The position numbers were made by a program, and so were the translations under genes. From assembly GCF_000970205.1 (NCBI RefSeq), contig NZ_CP009512.1, positions 3,286,001 to 3,350,000 on the forward strand: DNA of 64,000 bases, read 5' to 3'. Under the pieces are notes generated by a model. It ran no database searches. It was not told the origin of the DNA and was given only the letters and a program-made list of their open reading frames with translations. The stretch comes from Methanosarcina mazei S-6 (GTDB lineage: Archaea; Halobacteriota; Methanosarcinia; Methanosarcinales; Methanosarcinaceae). Shown here piece after piece: positions 38,595-47,842 of the stretch (position 1 is its first letter; every line of letters begins with the position of its first letter).

Positions 38595-39980
38595 TTATCC
38601 GACCTCTTCTTCATCTTCTTCTGACCTTTTTCCTCTGCCCTCAAGGAATTTACCTCTTCCGGGTTTTGCATTAATGGATTCTTCCATCCAGATAACCTCG
38701 CCTCTCGACAGAGTATATTCCGGAAAAACCGCATCCATGCCTTCGAAGGGGGTCCATCCCGCCTTGCTGTGAAGCATATCAGCTCTTACAGGCTGGAGGT
38801 TTCGAGGGTCCACAATCATAAGATCTGCATTATAACCCACCTCAAGTTTTCCTTTTCCCAGAAGGTCCAGCCCGAAAGCTCTTGCAGGATTCCAGCTTGT
38901 GAGCATTATCATCTTTGCAAGTGGCAGGATATTTTTCCGGACTGCTGCAAGCATAAGAGGCATAAGAGTTTCAACCCCCGGCACTCCTGACGGAGCAGCC
39001 CGGATATCAGGGCCCTTTTCAGATTCAAGGTGAGGAGCGTGGTCCGAGGCTACCATATCAATAGTCCCGTCATTCAGCCCGTTTACAAGCGCCTTGATGC
39101 TGTGGCTCCCCCTGAGAGGAGGATTCATTTTGCCAAAAACCCCGAGCCTCTCCCAGTCCTTTGTGGAAAGAAAGAGATGATGAGGAGTGACCTCGCACGT
39201 AAAAAGAGGTTCCTTATTTTCTCTTTTTGCAAGATACTTTTCCTTTCGGATCATCCCCACAGCTTCAAGTGTGCTCAGGTGGCAGAAATGTGCCTTTACT
39301 CCAAGCCTGGAAATAATCTCAAGCGCACACTGGACAGCAGATGCCTCGCACGCATTCGGGCGTACCTTCGAATGATAGTCACAGGAAACATCCCCTTTCA
39401 GCAGCTGCTCCAGTTCAAGCCGCATCTTTTCATCCTCAGCATGGATCGTGGCAAGGGCTCCGAGTCTTTTGATCTCAGCCAGGGCTTCTTCAAAATCTTC
39501 TTCTTTGATATTAAGCCCGCCCGTAGACTCAGCCATGAAAATCTCTCCAAAAGCTGTAACCCCCAGCCTCCAGAGTTCTTTGAGCTTCTCTATATTCCCT
39601 GTTACTCCGCCATTGATCCCGAAGTCTACTATGGACTTCTTCCTGGCAAGCTCAAGCTTCTGTTCAAAAGAGCGCCTGTCAGTTGTAGGAGGTATAGTAT
39701 TCGGCTGGTCGATAACTGTGGCAATCCCCCCGGCAGCTGCAGCACATGACCCGGTGTACCAGTTCTCTTTCAGGGTCATGCCCGGTTCCCTGAAATGGAC
39801 GTGAACATCAATTCCTGCTGGCAGAGTGAGCGATCCCTTTGCATCTATCACCATATCCGAACTTGATACCCTGAAATCTTTCCCTATTTTTGTAATCTTG
39901 CCGTGCTCAATAATGATTTCTGCAGGCTGGAGAGAATTATTATAGTAAATTCTTGTATTTTTGATATGAATATCAGGCAT
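38595..39980 (-). CDS. pyrC: Dihydroorotase PyrC
   Basis: A 461-residue amidohydrolase. It has the metal-binding DVHVHFREPG, the substrate-binding AAAAGGIATVIDQPNT region, the histidines of TIHAEDE and AHFCHLST, and ASDHAPH near the C-terminus. It closes carbamoyl-aspartate to dihydroorotate in pyrimidine synthesis. The last 15-20 residues form a charged tail (EGRGKRSEEDEEEV) beyond the usual family end. It converges on the KH-protein gene 57 bases away. Confidence 0.93.
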   Translation of the reverse strand: MPDIHIKNTRIYYNNSLQPAEIIIEHGKITKIGKDFRVSSSDMVIDAKGSLTLPAGIDVHVHFREPGMTLKENWYTGSCAAAAGGIATVIDQPNTIPPTTDRRSFEQKLELARKKSIVDFGINGGVTGNIEKLKELWRLGVTAFGEIFMAESTGGLNIKEEDFEEALAEIKRLGALATIHAEDEKMRLELEQLLKGDVSCDYHSKVRPNACEASAVQCALEIISRLGVKAHFCHLSTLEAVGMIRKEKYLAKRENKEPLFTCEVTPHHLFLSTKDWERLGVFGKMNPPLRGSHSIKALVNGLNDGTIDMVASDHAPHLESEKGPDIRAAPSGVPGVETLMPLMLAAVRKNILPLAKMIMLTSWNPARAFGLDLLGKGKLEVGYNADLMIVDPRNLQPVRADMLHSKAGWTPFEGMDAVFPEYTLSRGEVIWMEESINAKPGRGKFLEGRGKRSEEDEEEVG

Positions 39981-40062
39981 GGGCGTCTATATGCTTAAAA
40001 CGTACTTAAAACATACACATGGGCGAAAAGTGAGAGCCAGAAACGAAAAGTAAAAAAGGAAA

Positions 40063-40135
40063 AAGGGAAGAAAAAAGAAACAGGGAAGAAAAAAGAAACA
40101 GGGAAGAAAAAAAGAAATAGGGAAAAAAACCCTTT
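40063..40135 (-). terminator. Purine-rich tandem repeats, likely phoU terminator on the other strand
   Basis: Three imperfect 18-base copies of CAGGGAAGAAAAAAGAAA run from 40063 to about 40118. On the minus strand, which carries the pst-phoU transcript, this reads as repeated T-runs directly after the phoU stop codon, typical of archaeal T-rich termination signals. Confidence 0.55.
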
Positions 40136-40786
40136 TCAGTTCAGTTTAATGCGTTCAGCTGTTGCAAGGTAAACAACGCTTTCACAGATATTACAGCAGT
40201 GATCTGAAATCCTTTCAATATAACGAATAAGGAAAAGCAAATATGTGGCTTTGGAAATAATGCTGGTATCCTTTGCCATCATTTCTATCAATTCAACCCA
40301 GACTGCATAAAAGAGTTTATCCACCTCTTCATCCCGGGATGCTGCCACTTTTGCAAGCTCAGCATCCTGAGTCTCAAAGGATTTAAGGGAATTTTCAAGC
40401 ATATATGCTGCAATATCTGCCATTTTTTTCGTATCTATAAGTGGCTTTATGTGGCCGCCTTCGAATTTTCCAGGAATTTTGGCAATATTAATAGAAAGCC
40501 CGACTATTCTCCTAAAGTCTGCTGAGATCTTGAGTGCTGACACGACAAGCCTGAGATCACTTGCCATCGGCTGCTGAAGTGCAAGCAGGTCAAAAACAGA
40601 AGCCTCTATTATTTCCTCGAGTTTATCCACTTCAGGCTCAAGAGCAAGAGTCTTTCCGGCAAGCTCGACGTCAAGATTTATAACAGCCTCCATTGAGTCT
40701 CGAAAAACCAGCTCAGACATTTCCCCAAGGGAAAGTACGGACTCTTTAAGCAGATCTAGCTGCTGAAGGTATCGTTCTCTGACCAT
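40136..40786 (-). CDS. phoU: Phosphate transport regulator PhoU
   Basis: A 216-residue all-helical PhoU with two PhoU repeats. Each repeat has the metal-binding pattern: EVDKLEEIIEASVFDLLALQ with SDLRLVVSALKISADFRRI, and DEEVDKLFYAVWVELIEM with ISDHCCNICESVVYL. It signals phosphate sufficiency by acting on the Pst transporter. It is the last gene of pstSCAB-phoU. GTG 40795 overlaps the pstB stop codon, but the ATG at 40786, following GGGTGAT, is the better start. Confidence 0.94.
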   Translation of the reverse strand: MVRERYLQQLDLLKESVLSLGEMSELVFRDSMEAVINLDVELAGKTLALEPEVDKLEEIIEASVFDLLALQQPMASDLRLVVSALKISADFRRIVGLSINIAKIPGKFEGGHIKPLIDTKKMADIAAYMLENSLKSFETQDAELAKVAASRDEEVDKLFYAVWVELIEMMAKDTSIISKATYLLFLIRYIERISDHCCNICESVVYLATAERIKLN

Positions 40787-40791
40787 AGTTA

Positions 40792-41568
40792 TCACCCGAA
40801 CCTGCCAGTGATGTAATCCTCAGTGCTCTTTTCCCTGGGGCTGTGGAAGATTTGCCTTGTCTGACCGAACTCAACAAGTTCTCCCATAAGGAAAAATCCG
40901 GTATAATCCGAAATCCTGGCTGCCTGTTGCATATTATGAGTTACGATTACTATTGTATAATCTTTTTTGAGGTTCATAATCAGGTCTTCAATCCTTGCAG
41001 TAGAAATAGGATCAAGAGCGCTGGTAGGCTCATCGAAGAGGATAATTCGGGGTTTTACCGCCAGAGTCCTTGCAATGCACAGCCTTTGCTGCTGACCGCC
41101 GCTTAAAGAAAGAGCAGGAGATTTGAGCCGGTCTGAAGTTTCTTCGAAGAGGGCAGCCGAACGAAGGGCATTCCTGACAACTCCGTCAATATCCTTTTTA
41201 TTTACTCCATGAATACGCGGCCCATATGCAACATTATCGTAAATTGACATCGGGAAGGGGTTGGGCTTCTGAAAAACCATTCCTACCTGTTTTCTCAGCT
41301 CAACGACATCAACATCAGTTCCGTAAATATCCTCGTTTTCGATTAAAACTTTGCCTTCTATCCTGCAGTTTTTAACAAGATCATTCATCCTGTTTAAGCA
41401 ACGGATGAATGTGGATTTACCGCAGCCGGAAGGACCTATAAGAGCAGTTACGCTGTTTCTGGGTATCTTCAGGGATACATTCTTAAGAGCCTGTTTTTCC
41501 CCGTACCAGAGATTAAGGTTTTCTACTGTTATATGCGTCTGAGCTACGTTTTGAACAACTTCAGTCAT
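40792..41568 (-). CDS. pstB: Phosphate ABC transporter ATPase PstB
   Basis: A 258-residue ABC ATPase with Walker [12 protein letters not shown]-loop region [18 protein letters not shown] (typical of PstB), signature [13 protein letters not shown], Walker [14 protein letters not shown], and H-loop [14 protein letters not shown]. It powers phosphate import through PstC and PstA. It lies between pstA (75 bases upstream) and phoU. Confidence 0.97.
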   Translation of the reverse strand: MTEVVQNVAQTHITVENLNLWYGEKQALKNVSLKIPRNSVTALIGPSGCGKSTFIRCLNRMNDLVKNCRIEGKVLIENEDIYGTDVDVVELRKQVGMVFQKPNPFPMSIYDNVAYGPRIHGVNKKDIDGVVRNALRSAALFEETSDRLKSPALSLSGGQQQRLCIARTLAVKPRIILFDEPTSALDPISTARIEDLIMNLKKDYTIVIVTHNMQQAARISDYTGFFLMGELVEFGQTRQIFHSPREKSTEDYITGRFG

Positions 41569-41643
41569 TTATTGACTCCGATTATTGTGTTAACCTGATA
41601 ATTATTGAAAATTACAGAAAATATCCTGCTTACCTTAATTGAT

Positions 41644-42567
41644 TCAGATTTTCAATTTCTGCCTGTAATGCCTGCGGATCATAACCGCTATGATGTTTAA
41701 TCCCAGCACAATCATCAAAAGGACAAGAGCTGTCCCGTATTGAAGGGGCCGGGTCTGGATAATGTTTGTCCCTGAGGTTGCAAGAACAAAAAGATGGTAG
41801 GGAAGAGCCATGAACTGGGAATACACAGAATCAGGCATCCTTGGCAAAAAGTAAGCAGCGCCTGTAAGAAGAATAGGAGCTGTTTCCCCTGCAACCCTTC
41901 CTATACTCAGGATCGAGCCCGTAACAATCCCCGGGATTGCCGCAGGCAATACAACGTGCCTTATAGTCTGCCACTTGCTTATTCCGAGTGCGAGTGAAGA
42001 TTCACGGTATTCGTTCGGGACTGCGATCAGGGCTTCCTGAGTGGAACGAATAATTACCGGAAGAATCAGAAGAGAGAGAGTAAGGCAGGCCGACAGCAGA
42101 GAAGAACCAAACCCGAAGTACTTAACGAAAAGTGCGAGTCCGAAAAGCCCGAATACGACAGATGGAGTCCCTGCAAGGTTATTGATTGCCATTTCTATGA
42201 GCCAGGTAGTGCGGTTTTCTCCTGCATATTCGTTCAGGTAGATAGCAGCCATAATCCCCACAGGAAGAGCTACAGCCATTGATCCCAGAATAAGATAAAC
42301 AGTGCCTGCAATTGCAGGATAGATTCCACCCTGGGTCATCCTCATCCGGGGCATTTCGGTAAGAAACTCAATGCTGATTGCACTGTAACCATTGTAAATA
42401 ATATAGGCGAGAATAACAACCACAAACCCGGCTACGGTCATTGCTGAAAGGGTGAGAAGTGAAAAGGCTATTTTTTCGCTTGTTCTTGCATTTAGCCCCA
42501 TACTCAATCCCCCCTGTACCCGAAGGGATTTATGATCGTTTTCGTTTACTTTTGTACTTAGTTCCAC
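41644..42567 (-). CDS. pstA: Phosphate ABC transporter permease PstA
   Basis: A permease of up to 307 residues with six membrane segments and the EAA-loop region ESSLALGISKWQTIRHVVLP. It starts two bases after the pstC stop. Two starts are possible: GTG 42567, with GGTGG inside the end of pstC, or ATG 42501, preceded by a GGGGGGAT site. The latter gives a 285-residue protein beginning MGLNARTSEKIAF, close to the usual N-terminus. The coordinates given use the longer form. Confidence 0.94.
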   Translation of the reverse strand: MELSTKVNENDHKSLRVQGGLSMGLNARTSEKIAFSLLTLSAMTVAGFVVVILAYIIYNGYSAISIEFLTEMPRMRMTQGGIYPAIAGTVYLILGSMAVALPVGIMAAIYLNEYAGENRTTWLIEMAINNLAGTPSVVFGLFGLALFVKYFGFGSSLLSACLTLSLLILPVIIRSTQEALIAVPNEYRESSLALGISKWQTIRHVVLPAAIPGIVTGSILSIGRVAGETAPILLTGAAYFLPRMPDSVYSQFMALPYHLFVLATSGTNIIQTRPLQYGTALVLLMIVLGLNIIAVMIRRHYRQKLKI

Positions 42568-42569
42568 TT

Positions 42570-43460
42570 TCAGTCCACCTTAAACCTGTATCTTTTTTTG
42601 ACCATATCCGCAATCAGGTTAATCAGAAAAGTTATGATGAAAAGGACAGACCCAACCGCAAAGAGGGCATGGAAGTGCGCGCTTCCCTGAGGGACTTCAC
42701 CCATCTCAAGTGCGATTGTGGCAGTCATTGTTCTTACAGGGTCCAGAATGCCGCCGGGAAAAGAAGGAATTACTGCAGTGTTTCCAGTTACCATCATAAG
42801 GGTCATTGTCTCCCCTATTGCCCTCCCAATGCCGAGCATCACAGCAGCTGAAATTCCGGAGAGAGCTGCAGGCACTATGACCTTGTAAATAGTCTGCCAC
42901 CTTGTTGCCCCCAGAGCAAGCGAACCCTGCTTGATAGTACTGGGAACCGAACTTATAGCGTCCTCAGAAATGGTAATTATTGTGGGGAGAGCCATGATTC
43001 CGAGCATTATGGAACCTGTAAGAGCAGTCTGTCCGGTAGGCAGGTTGAATATATTCTGAACTGCAGGAACCAGGATGACAAGCCCGAAGAAACCGAATAC
43101 AACAGAAGGAATACCTGCGAGAATCTCAATAAAAGGTTTCAGGGCATCCGCAACCTTTGGGGGCGCAATTTCAGAGATATAAATGGCAGCAGCAATTCCC
43201 AGAGGTACTGCAAAAAAGATTGCTCCGGCAGTAACTATAAGAGAACCGAAGAAGAGAGGCAATAATCCGAACTGCCTGTTAACTGATGTTGGATACCAGA
43301 ACTTTCCTGTGAGGAAGTCCAGAAGGGACGTTGCTTTAAAGAGAAGTAAACTGTCCCTGAACAAAAAAAGGCATATAAGGAAAAGGATGACAACCGTAAG
43401 GGCACTTACTGAGAAAAGCACCGACTCAATCGTCTTCTCCTTATAATTCCTGCGAAACAT
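42570..43460 (-). CDS. pstC: Phosphate ABC transporter permease PstC
   Basis: A 296-residue permease with six membrane segments. It contains the PstC-typical AGIPSVVFGFFGL and the EAA-type loop GSLALGATRWQTIYKVIVP, with IGRAIGETMTLMMVTG near the C-terminus. It pairs with PstA to form the membrane channel. The pstS gene lies 46 bases upstream and pstA starts two bases downstream. Confidence 0.96.
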   Translation of the reverse strand: MFRRNYKEKTIESVLFSVSALTVVILFLICLFLFRDSLLLFKATSLLDFLTGKFWYPTSVNRQFGLLPLFFGSLIVTAGAIFFAVPLGIAAAIYISEIAPPKVADALKPFIEILAGIPSVVFGFFGLVILVPAVQNIFNLPTGQTALTGSIMLGIMALPTIITISEDAISSVPSTIKQGSLALGATRWQTIYKVIVPAALSGISAAVMLGIGRAIGETMTLMMVTGNTAVIPSFPGGILDPVRTMTATIALEMGEVPQGSAHFHALFAVGSVLFIITFLINLIADMVKKRYRFKVD

Positions 43461-43506
43461 GTTTTTACCTTAAAGTGGTTTTACTGTAACAGCTTGTAGG
43501 CTTTTA

Positions 43507-44415
43507 TTACTGATCTGCAGGGAAGTACCCTACTTCAGTTACCAGGCTCTGTCCTGTTTCGCTGAGTACAAAGTCAACGAACTCCTTTGTCAAGCCTGAG
43601 GGTTCACCATTGGTGTAGAAGTAAAGAGACCTTGAAAGAGGGTATGCACCGCTGAGGATGTTTTCAGGACTTGGGGTTTCAGGGCCGTTTCCTGCATCCA
43701 GGCTTAAGGCTTTTACACTTTGATCAAGGTATGCAACACCGATATATCCGATTGCATTGGGATTCTGAGAAACTTCCCCAACTATTCCCCCTGTTGCAGG
43801 CTGGGTAAGTGCATCAGGTCTATATTCATCTCCCTGTAAAACCTCTTCCTTGAAATATTCGTAAGTACCTGAACTGCTGTCCCTGGAAATCACCACAATC
43901 TTCCTGTCTTCTCCACCTACGTCCTTCCAGTTGCTGATGCTTCCATTGTAGATGCCGCGCAGCTGGTCAAAGGTAAGTTCAGAAACAGGGTTCCCGGGGT
44001 TAACAACAACTGAAATGCCGTCATAGGCAATTGTTGTCTCCACAGGGGTGATGCCGTTAGACTGAGCAGCTTCTATTTCTTCGGCTTTAATTTCTCGGGA
44101 TGCTGCAGCAATGTCGACTTCACCATCAATGAGAGCTGTAATCCCAACACCCGACCCACCACCGGTGACAGTTACACTTTTGTCAGGGTTTTCAAGCATG
44201 AATTCTTCAGCTTCAGCCTGAGCAAGGGGGAGAACCGTATCTGAACCTTTCAGAGTAATACTCCGGGATTCAGCCCCGGGAACTTCCCCTGAAGAGGTTT
44301 CTTCACCCTGAGAAGAACTTTCGCCATTTTCATTTCCGGTACATCCAATTCCCAGAAATACAAGTCCAAACACCAGTAACGTGAGGATTGCATATGTTTT
44401 TAATTTATTTACCAT
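43507..44415 (-). CDS. pstS: Phosphate-binding lipoprotein PstS
   Basis: A 302-residue substrate-binding protein. The N-terminal signal (MVNKLKTYAILTLLVFGLVF) ends in the lipobox LGIGC, so it is anchored by a lipid on the outer face of the membrane. Then come an acidic Ser/Glu-rich linker and the type II binding domain with SITLKGSDTVLPLAQAEAEE, TGGGSGVGI, SRDSSSGTYEYF and NAIGYIGVAYL. It captures phosphate and delivers it to PstCA. I prefer the ATG at 44415 because GGAG lies ten bases ahead; ATG 44424 is the alternative. The spacer upstream holds the operon promoter. Confidence 0.95.
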   Translation of the reverse strand: MVNKLKTYAILTLLVFGLVFLGIGCTGNENGESSSQGEETSSGEVPGAESRSITLKGSDTVLPLAQAEAEEFMLENPDKSVTVTGGGSGVGITALIDGEVDIAAASREIKAEEIEAAQSNGITPVETTIAYDGISVVVNPGNPVSELTFDQLRGIYNGSISNWKDVGGEDRKIVVISRDSSSGTYEYFKEEVLQGDEYRPDALTQPATGGIVGEVSQNPNAIGYIGVAYLDQSVKALSLDAGNGPETPSPENILSGAYPLSRSLYFYTNGEPSGLTKEFVDFVLSETGQSLVTEVGYFPADQ

Positions 44416-44932
44416 GTTACACATACTCCATTAAACAAATAACAATAAACTAACAATCTATAATCTACAATATCATTTATCGTACAGGAGGTAATAAAAA
44501 GAGAGAAATATATAAGGATTCTCCACATATAATATATTGAGATATATATAAGGAGTCCAGCCCCAGTAATCTATTTAACTATATAGCAAGTATGTAAAGC
44601 ATATAGCTAAGATAAAACTTGCCAAAAAAGTAAAAGACTAATTGTTAAAAGAATAAAAAACATACCAGCTCAGTATATTCACACTTAGGAACACTTCTCC
44701 TGCCCCCGAAAGTTTATTATTCCTCAAAAGTTGCGGAGGGCCTCTCCAGCCTTTCTGGCGTCTTCAAAAAAAGAGATGACTGCGAGAAATGGATTAAAAA
44801 ATATCCAGATTATTTTCAAAGAAGAGTAATTTTAATCAAAGAAGGGCAATTTTAATCAAATGAGGGTAATTTTAATTATTCAGCAGATCCGAAGCTATCT
44901 GGTGTTATTATTTTCTGGTTTTTCCTTTTTCT
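44416..44932. other. Spacer between pstS and polB
   Basis: About 500 AT-rich bases. On the minus strand, several TATA-like runs near 44500-44560 (TATATATCTC, TTATATGTGG) are candidate promoters for pstS. A CAAAGAAG-AATTTTAAT motif is repeated two to three times near 44815-44870. No known Pho-type operator is recognised, and no gene is seen. Confidence 0.4.
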
Positions 44933-47734
44933 TTAGAAGTCAAACAGTGAACGCTGCTCTGCACGTCCGTTTTCCTGACATGGGACCTTTTCTTCCTGCA
45001 CGATTCCTGTTATTTTATGGGAGGGAACTTTTTGGTTTTCCTGTTTTTTCACTCCGGGCTCTTTAACTTCAAAATCGAAGAGGCCTTTTTGTTTAGAGTC
45101 AAAGTCAAGAGATGAAACATTGACCCCGAAGACTTCCAGTATGCGTTCAACAGGAGGCAGGATCTGTTTCTTAACGTAATAATCAACATCAAGAGGAACA
45201 TTATGTTCCCGGACATAATCAGGGTCCTCAGCGCGGTCTACAAAAAGACCTTTCCCTGCCACGATGACAAAAGGAATCCTTGTCCCTATTGAAGGCATGA
45301 CCCCTGTCCGTTTTTTCAGGTTTTCCGCAACTGTGAGGTGAGGCTGCTTATTTTTGTAACTGTCCGTTCTCCGGGTAAGTGTCCGGGTAAGGACAAGTTT
45401 CTCAATGATACCTGCATCTTTCCCCGGGTCAAGGTTTCTGACATCACTGACCACGTTACGTACATGTTCTACAGCCCCGTCAACGTCACCTTTTATAAGC
45501 ACAAGCTTGAGGACTTCATTAAGTGTAATGGAGGTCAGTTCACACCAGTCCCTGCGAACGGTTTCCATTCCTTTGACCTTGATTTTGTTTTCCCAGCCAG
45601 AGTTTCTGGGTTCAAAAAGCCAGAGAGCATAGCGCTTCTTTGCAATGAGCAGGGCGCGTTTTGCAATTGCCTCAAATTCAAGTTCCATGGGGTCCGGAAG
45701 AGATGCCGACACAATTTGGGACAATCTGTTCCCTACAAGGCTTACATCTTCAAGGGAAAGGTCTCCTTCTGACCTGCAGTGTACAAAAACACTATCCGTG
45801 TCCCCATAAGCAACTGACAGATCAATTACTCTGTCCTGAGGGGAAATTTCTCCTGCTTCCTCAAGAAACAGGGCTGCGGAATCCCTGAGGACAATTTTTC
45901 CTATATCGTTATTGATGAGATCCCTGGTGTTGAGGATATTACTTCTCCCGAAGCTGGTTACAGCATTTGCAAGTGTCAGGCTGTAGAGCCTTGCCCTTGC
46001 ATATCCCGAATAGCCGTAAAAACTATTCAGCAGGATTTTTATAGCTAGCTGGGTTGCATCAAGCACACGGTACTCATTTTTGTCTGAAGTCAGTCTCATC
46101 CTTTTCTTTGTCTCGCCCCTCTGGTTAAGAAGGTCTTCAAGGATGGAGGGGACAATTCCCCTGTAAACCTCGGGAGGCACGAATTCTCCCCCTGAAGGAG
46201 GCTTTATAGCTTCCCCGTCAGGCCGGTCCTTTGTCACAACAGTCGTATAACACAGGTTGTGAGCCATCATAATTGTAGGATAAAGGGACTTGTAGTCAAG
46301 GATGAGCACATTTTCCAGAAGCCCTTTTTTTGGCTCAAGAACTTCCCCGCCTTTCAGGTCAGAACTCATGTCATACCTTTCTGCCGAAAGTTCGTCTCCT
46401 GGCTTTGGAAGGATGACCCTATCTCTCAGCCCAAACTCCCTGAGAAGAAGGGTCTCAACCATGGAAGTCTGGCCTCCGTCAACGATTTCCTGGAGCAGGC
46501 TCCCGCTTACCTGGGCAAGGGCAATATATTTGTCAAGAAGCCTCAGGTTAAGTACGAGCTCAAGTGCAAGTTCAGCGTCCCTGCGTGCATAATCAACGAA
46601 TTTAAGGAATTTCTCCCCGGAGTCATTCCAGTGCTCCTCCATTTCCAGCGGAGGGACATCAAGTTTCTCACGGCTCAGAAGCTCTTTTGAAACGGCTCTC
46701 AAAGTATACTGCTTCAGGCTGAAAGCTCTCCTTACAAGCGGGAGGGCATCAACAACCACCCTTCCTTTAACCTCAGTCCGAGTAATGAGCCCGAACCTTC
46801 TGTAACCTATATGGCTGCCGTCCCTGCCCACAACAGGATTGATGTTTTCCCCTTTTGCATTCAGGGCTTTGACCCTGTCAGTTATATAGGGGATATCGAA
46901 GTCCTGGTGGTTGTATCCTGCAACAATATCAGGGTCGTACTCGCAAATAATCTCGAAAAAGCGGTTTAACATATCGGTTTCGTCTTTGCATGGGAGGACG
47001 TCTCCGTTCATGCCGTCAGCAGGCTTTGCCAGCAGGATAAGTGTCTTATGCTCTTTATACGCAGGTTCGAAAGAGAAACTGATCATAATTATTGGAGAGA
47101 CATCCGGAGAAGGCATCCCTCCGTCGAGGGGAAGACACTCGATATCAAAAGAAAGGTATTTCAGGGGAGCAATAGTCAGGTTTTCAACCCTTTTTAGCTC
47201 AGACCCGAGTATTGAAGTGTCACATGCAAACTTTTCGCAGCGGGAGTTTCCTGCAGAGCCTGCTCTTAAGTACCTGGCAGGGTCAACAGGCTTTCCTTCT
47301 GCAGAAATCCATACCATGCCTCCAAGGTCTCTGTCAATTAAAAAGCGGTTTCTGAAAAGAATATCACTCTCATAAACCTGCCAGTCACCTTCAGCTTTCA
47401 AAACATCCTGGATCTTCAGAACTTCGTCCCTTATCTCAGGAACATCCCTTGGCAGGCTGGTAGTAATCCTGAGCATTTTTGTTTTCGTTTTCTGGTACCC
47501 TACAGGCTCGAACTTTTCGATGATTTCGACCTTTTTGACCTGCTCAAAAGTATCCTTAATAAGCCGTGCTACAGCGTGCAGGTCTCCTGAGGCCTTGAGG
47601 TAAAAGTAAGGCTCAAAATCCGGGACAAAGCAGCATACACTTTTTCCGTCCGCCCCCCTGCCAAAGAGGCGGATGACAGGTCTACTGTCAACGATTTCGT
47701 AATCTGCATCCAAGATCTGAAAATCCATAGGCAT
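44933..47734 (-). CDS. polB: Family B DNA polymerase with two PCNA-binding motifs
   Basis: A 933-residue replicative-type polymerase. It has an N-terminal domain, a 3'-5' exonuclease domain (LSFDIECLP near residue 195, NHQDFDIPY, YARRDAELALEL), and palm motifs SLYPTIMMAHNLCYTT, KILLNSFYGYSGYA and VAYGDTDSVFVHC, with KKRYALW in the thumb region. The C-terminal tail carries QKGLFDF (residues 882-888) and QRSLFDF (927-933). Both match the archaeal PCNA-interacting motif, separated by 38 polar residues. It is monocistronic. Confidence 0.96.
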   Translation of the reverse strand: MPMDFQILDADYEIVDSRPVIRLFGRGADGKSVCCFVPDFEPYFYLKASGDLHAVARLIKDTFEQVKKVEIIEKFEPVGYQKTKTKMLRITTSLPRDVPEIRDEVLKIQDVLKAEGDWQVYESDILFRNRFLIDRDLGGMVWISAEGKPVDPARYLRAGSAGNSRCEKFACDTSILGSELKRVENLTIAPLKYLSFDIECLPLDGGMPSPDVSPIIMISFSFEPAYKEHKTLILLAKPADGMNGDVLPCKDETDMLNRFFEIICEYDPDIVAGYNHQDFDIPYITDRVKALNAKGENINPVVGRDGSHIGYRRFGLITRTEVKGRVVVDALPLVRRAFSLKQYTLRAVSKELLSREKLDVPPLEMEEHWNDSGEKFLKFVDYARRDAELALELVLNLRLLDKYIALAQVSGSLLQEIVDGGQTSMVETLLLREFGLRDRVILPKPGDELSAERYDMSSDLKGGEVLEPKKGLLENVLILDYKSLYPTIMMAHNLCYTTVVTKDRPDGEAIKPPSGGEFVPPEVYRGIVPSILEDLLNQRGETKKRMRLTSDKNEYRVLDATQLAIKILLNSFYGYSGYARARLYSLTLANAVTSFGRSNILNTRDLINNDIGKIVLRDSAALFLEEAGEISPQDRVIDLSVAYGDTDSVFVHCRSEGDLSLEDVSLVGNRLSQIVSASLPDPMELEFEAIAKRALLIAKKRYALWLFEPRNSGWENKIKVKGMETVRRDWCELTSITLNEVLKLVLIKGDVDGAVEHVRNVVSDVRNLDPGKDAGIIEKLVLTRTLTRRTDSYKNKQPHLTVAENLKKRTGVMPSIGTRIPFVIVAGKGLFVDRAEDPDYVREHNVPLDVDYYVKKQILPPVERILEVFGVNVSSLDFDSKQKGLFDFEVKEPGVKKQENQKVPSHKITGIVQEEKVPCQENGRAEQRSLFDF

Positions 47735-47842
47735 GGTTTAAAGCTTAAGATAGACATATAGCTTTTGTTGTATTTTTGAGAAATGAAGTCTCACCCTGAA
47801 AAAGCTCTCCATACCCGAAAAAATACAAGAATCTTAATAAAC

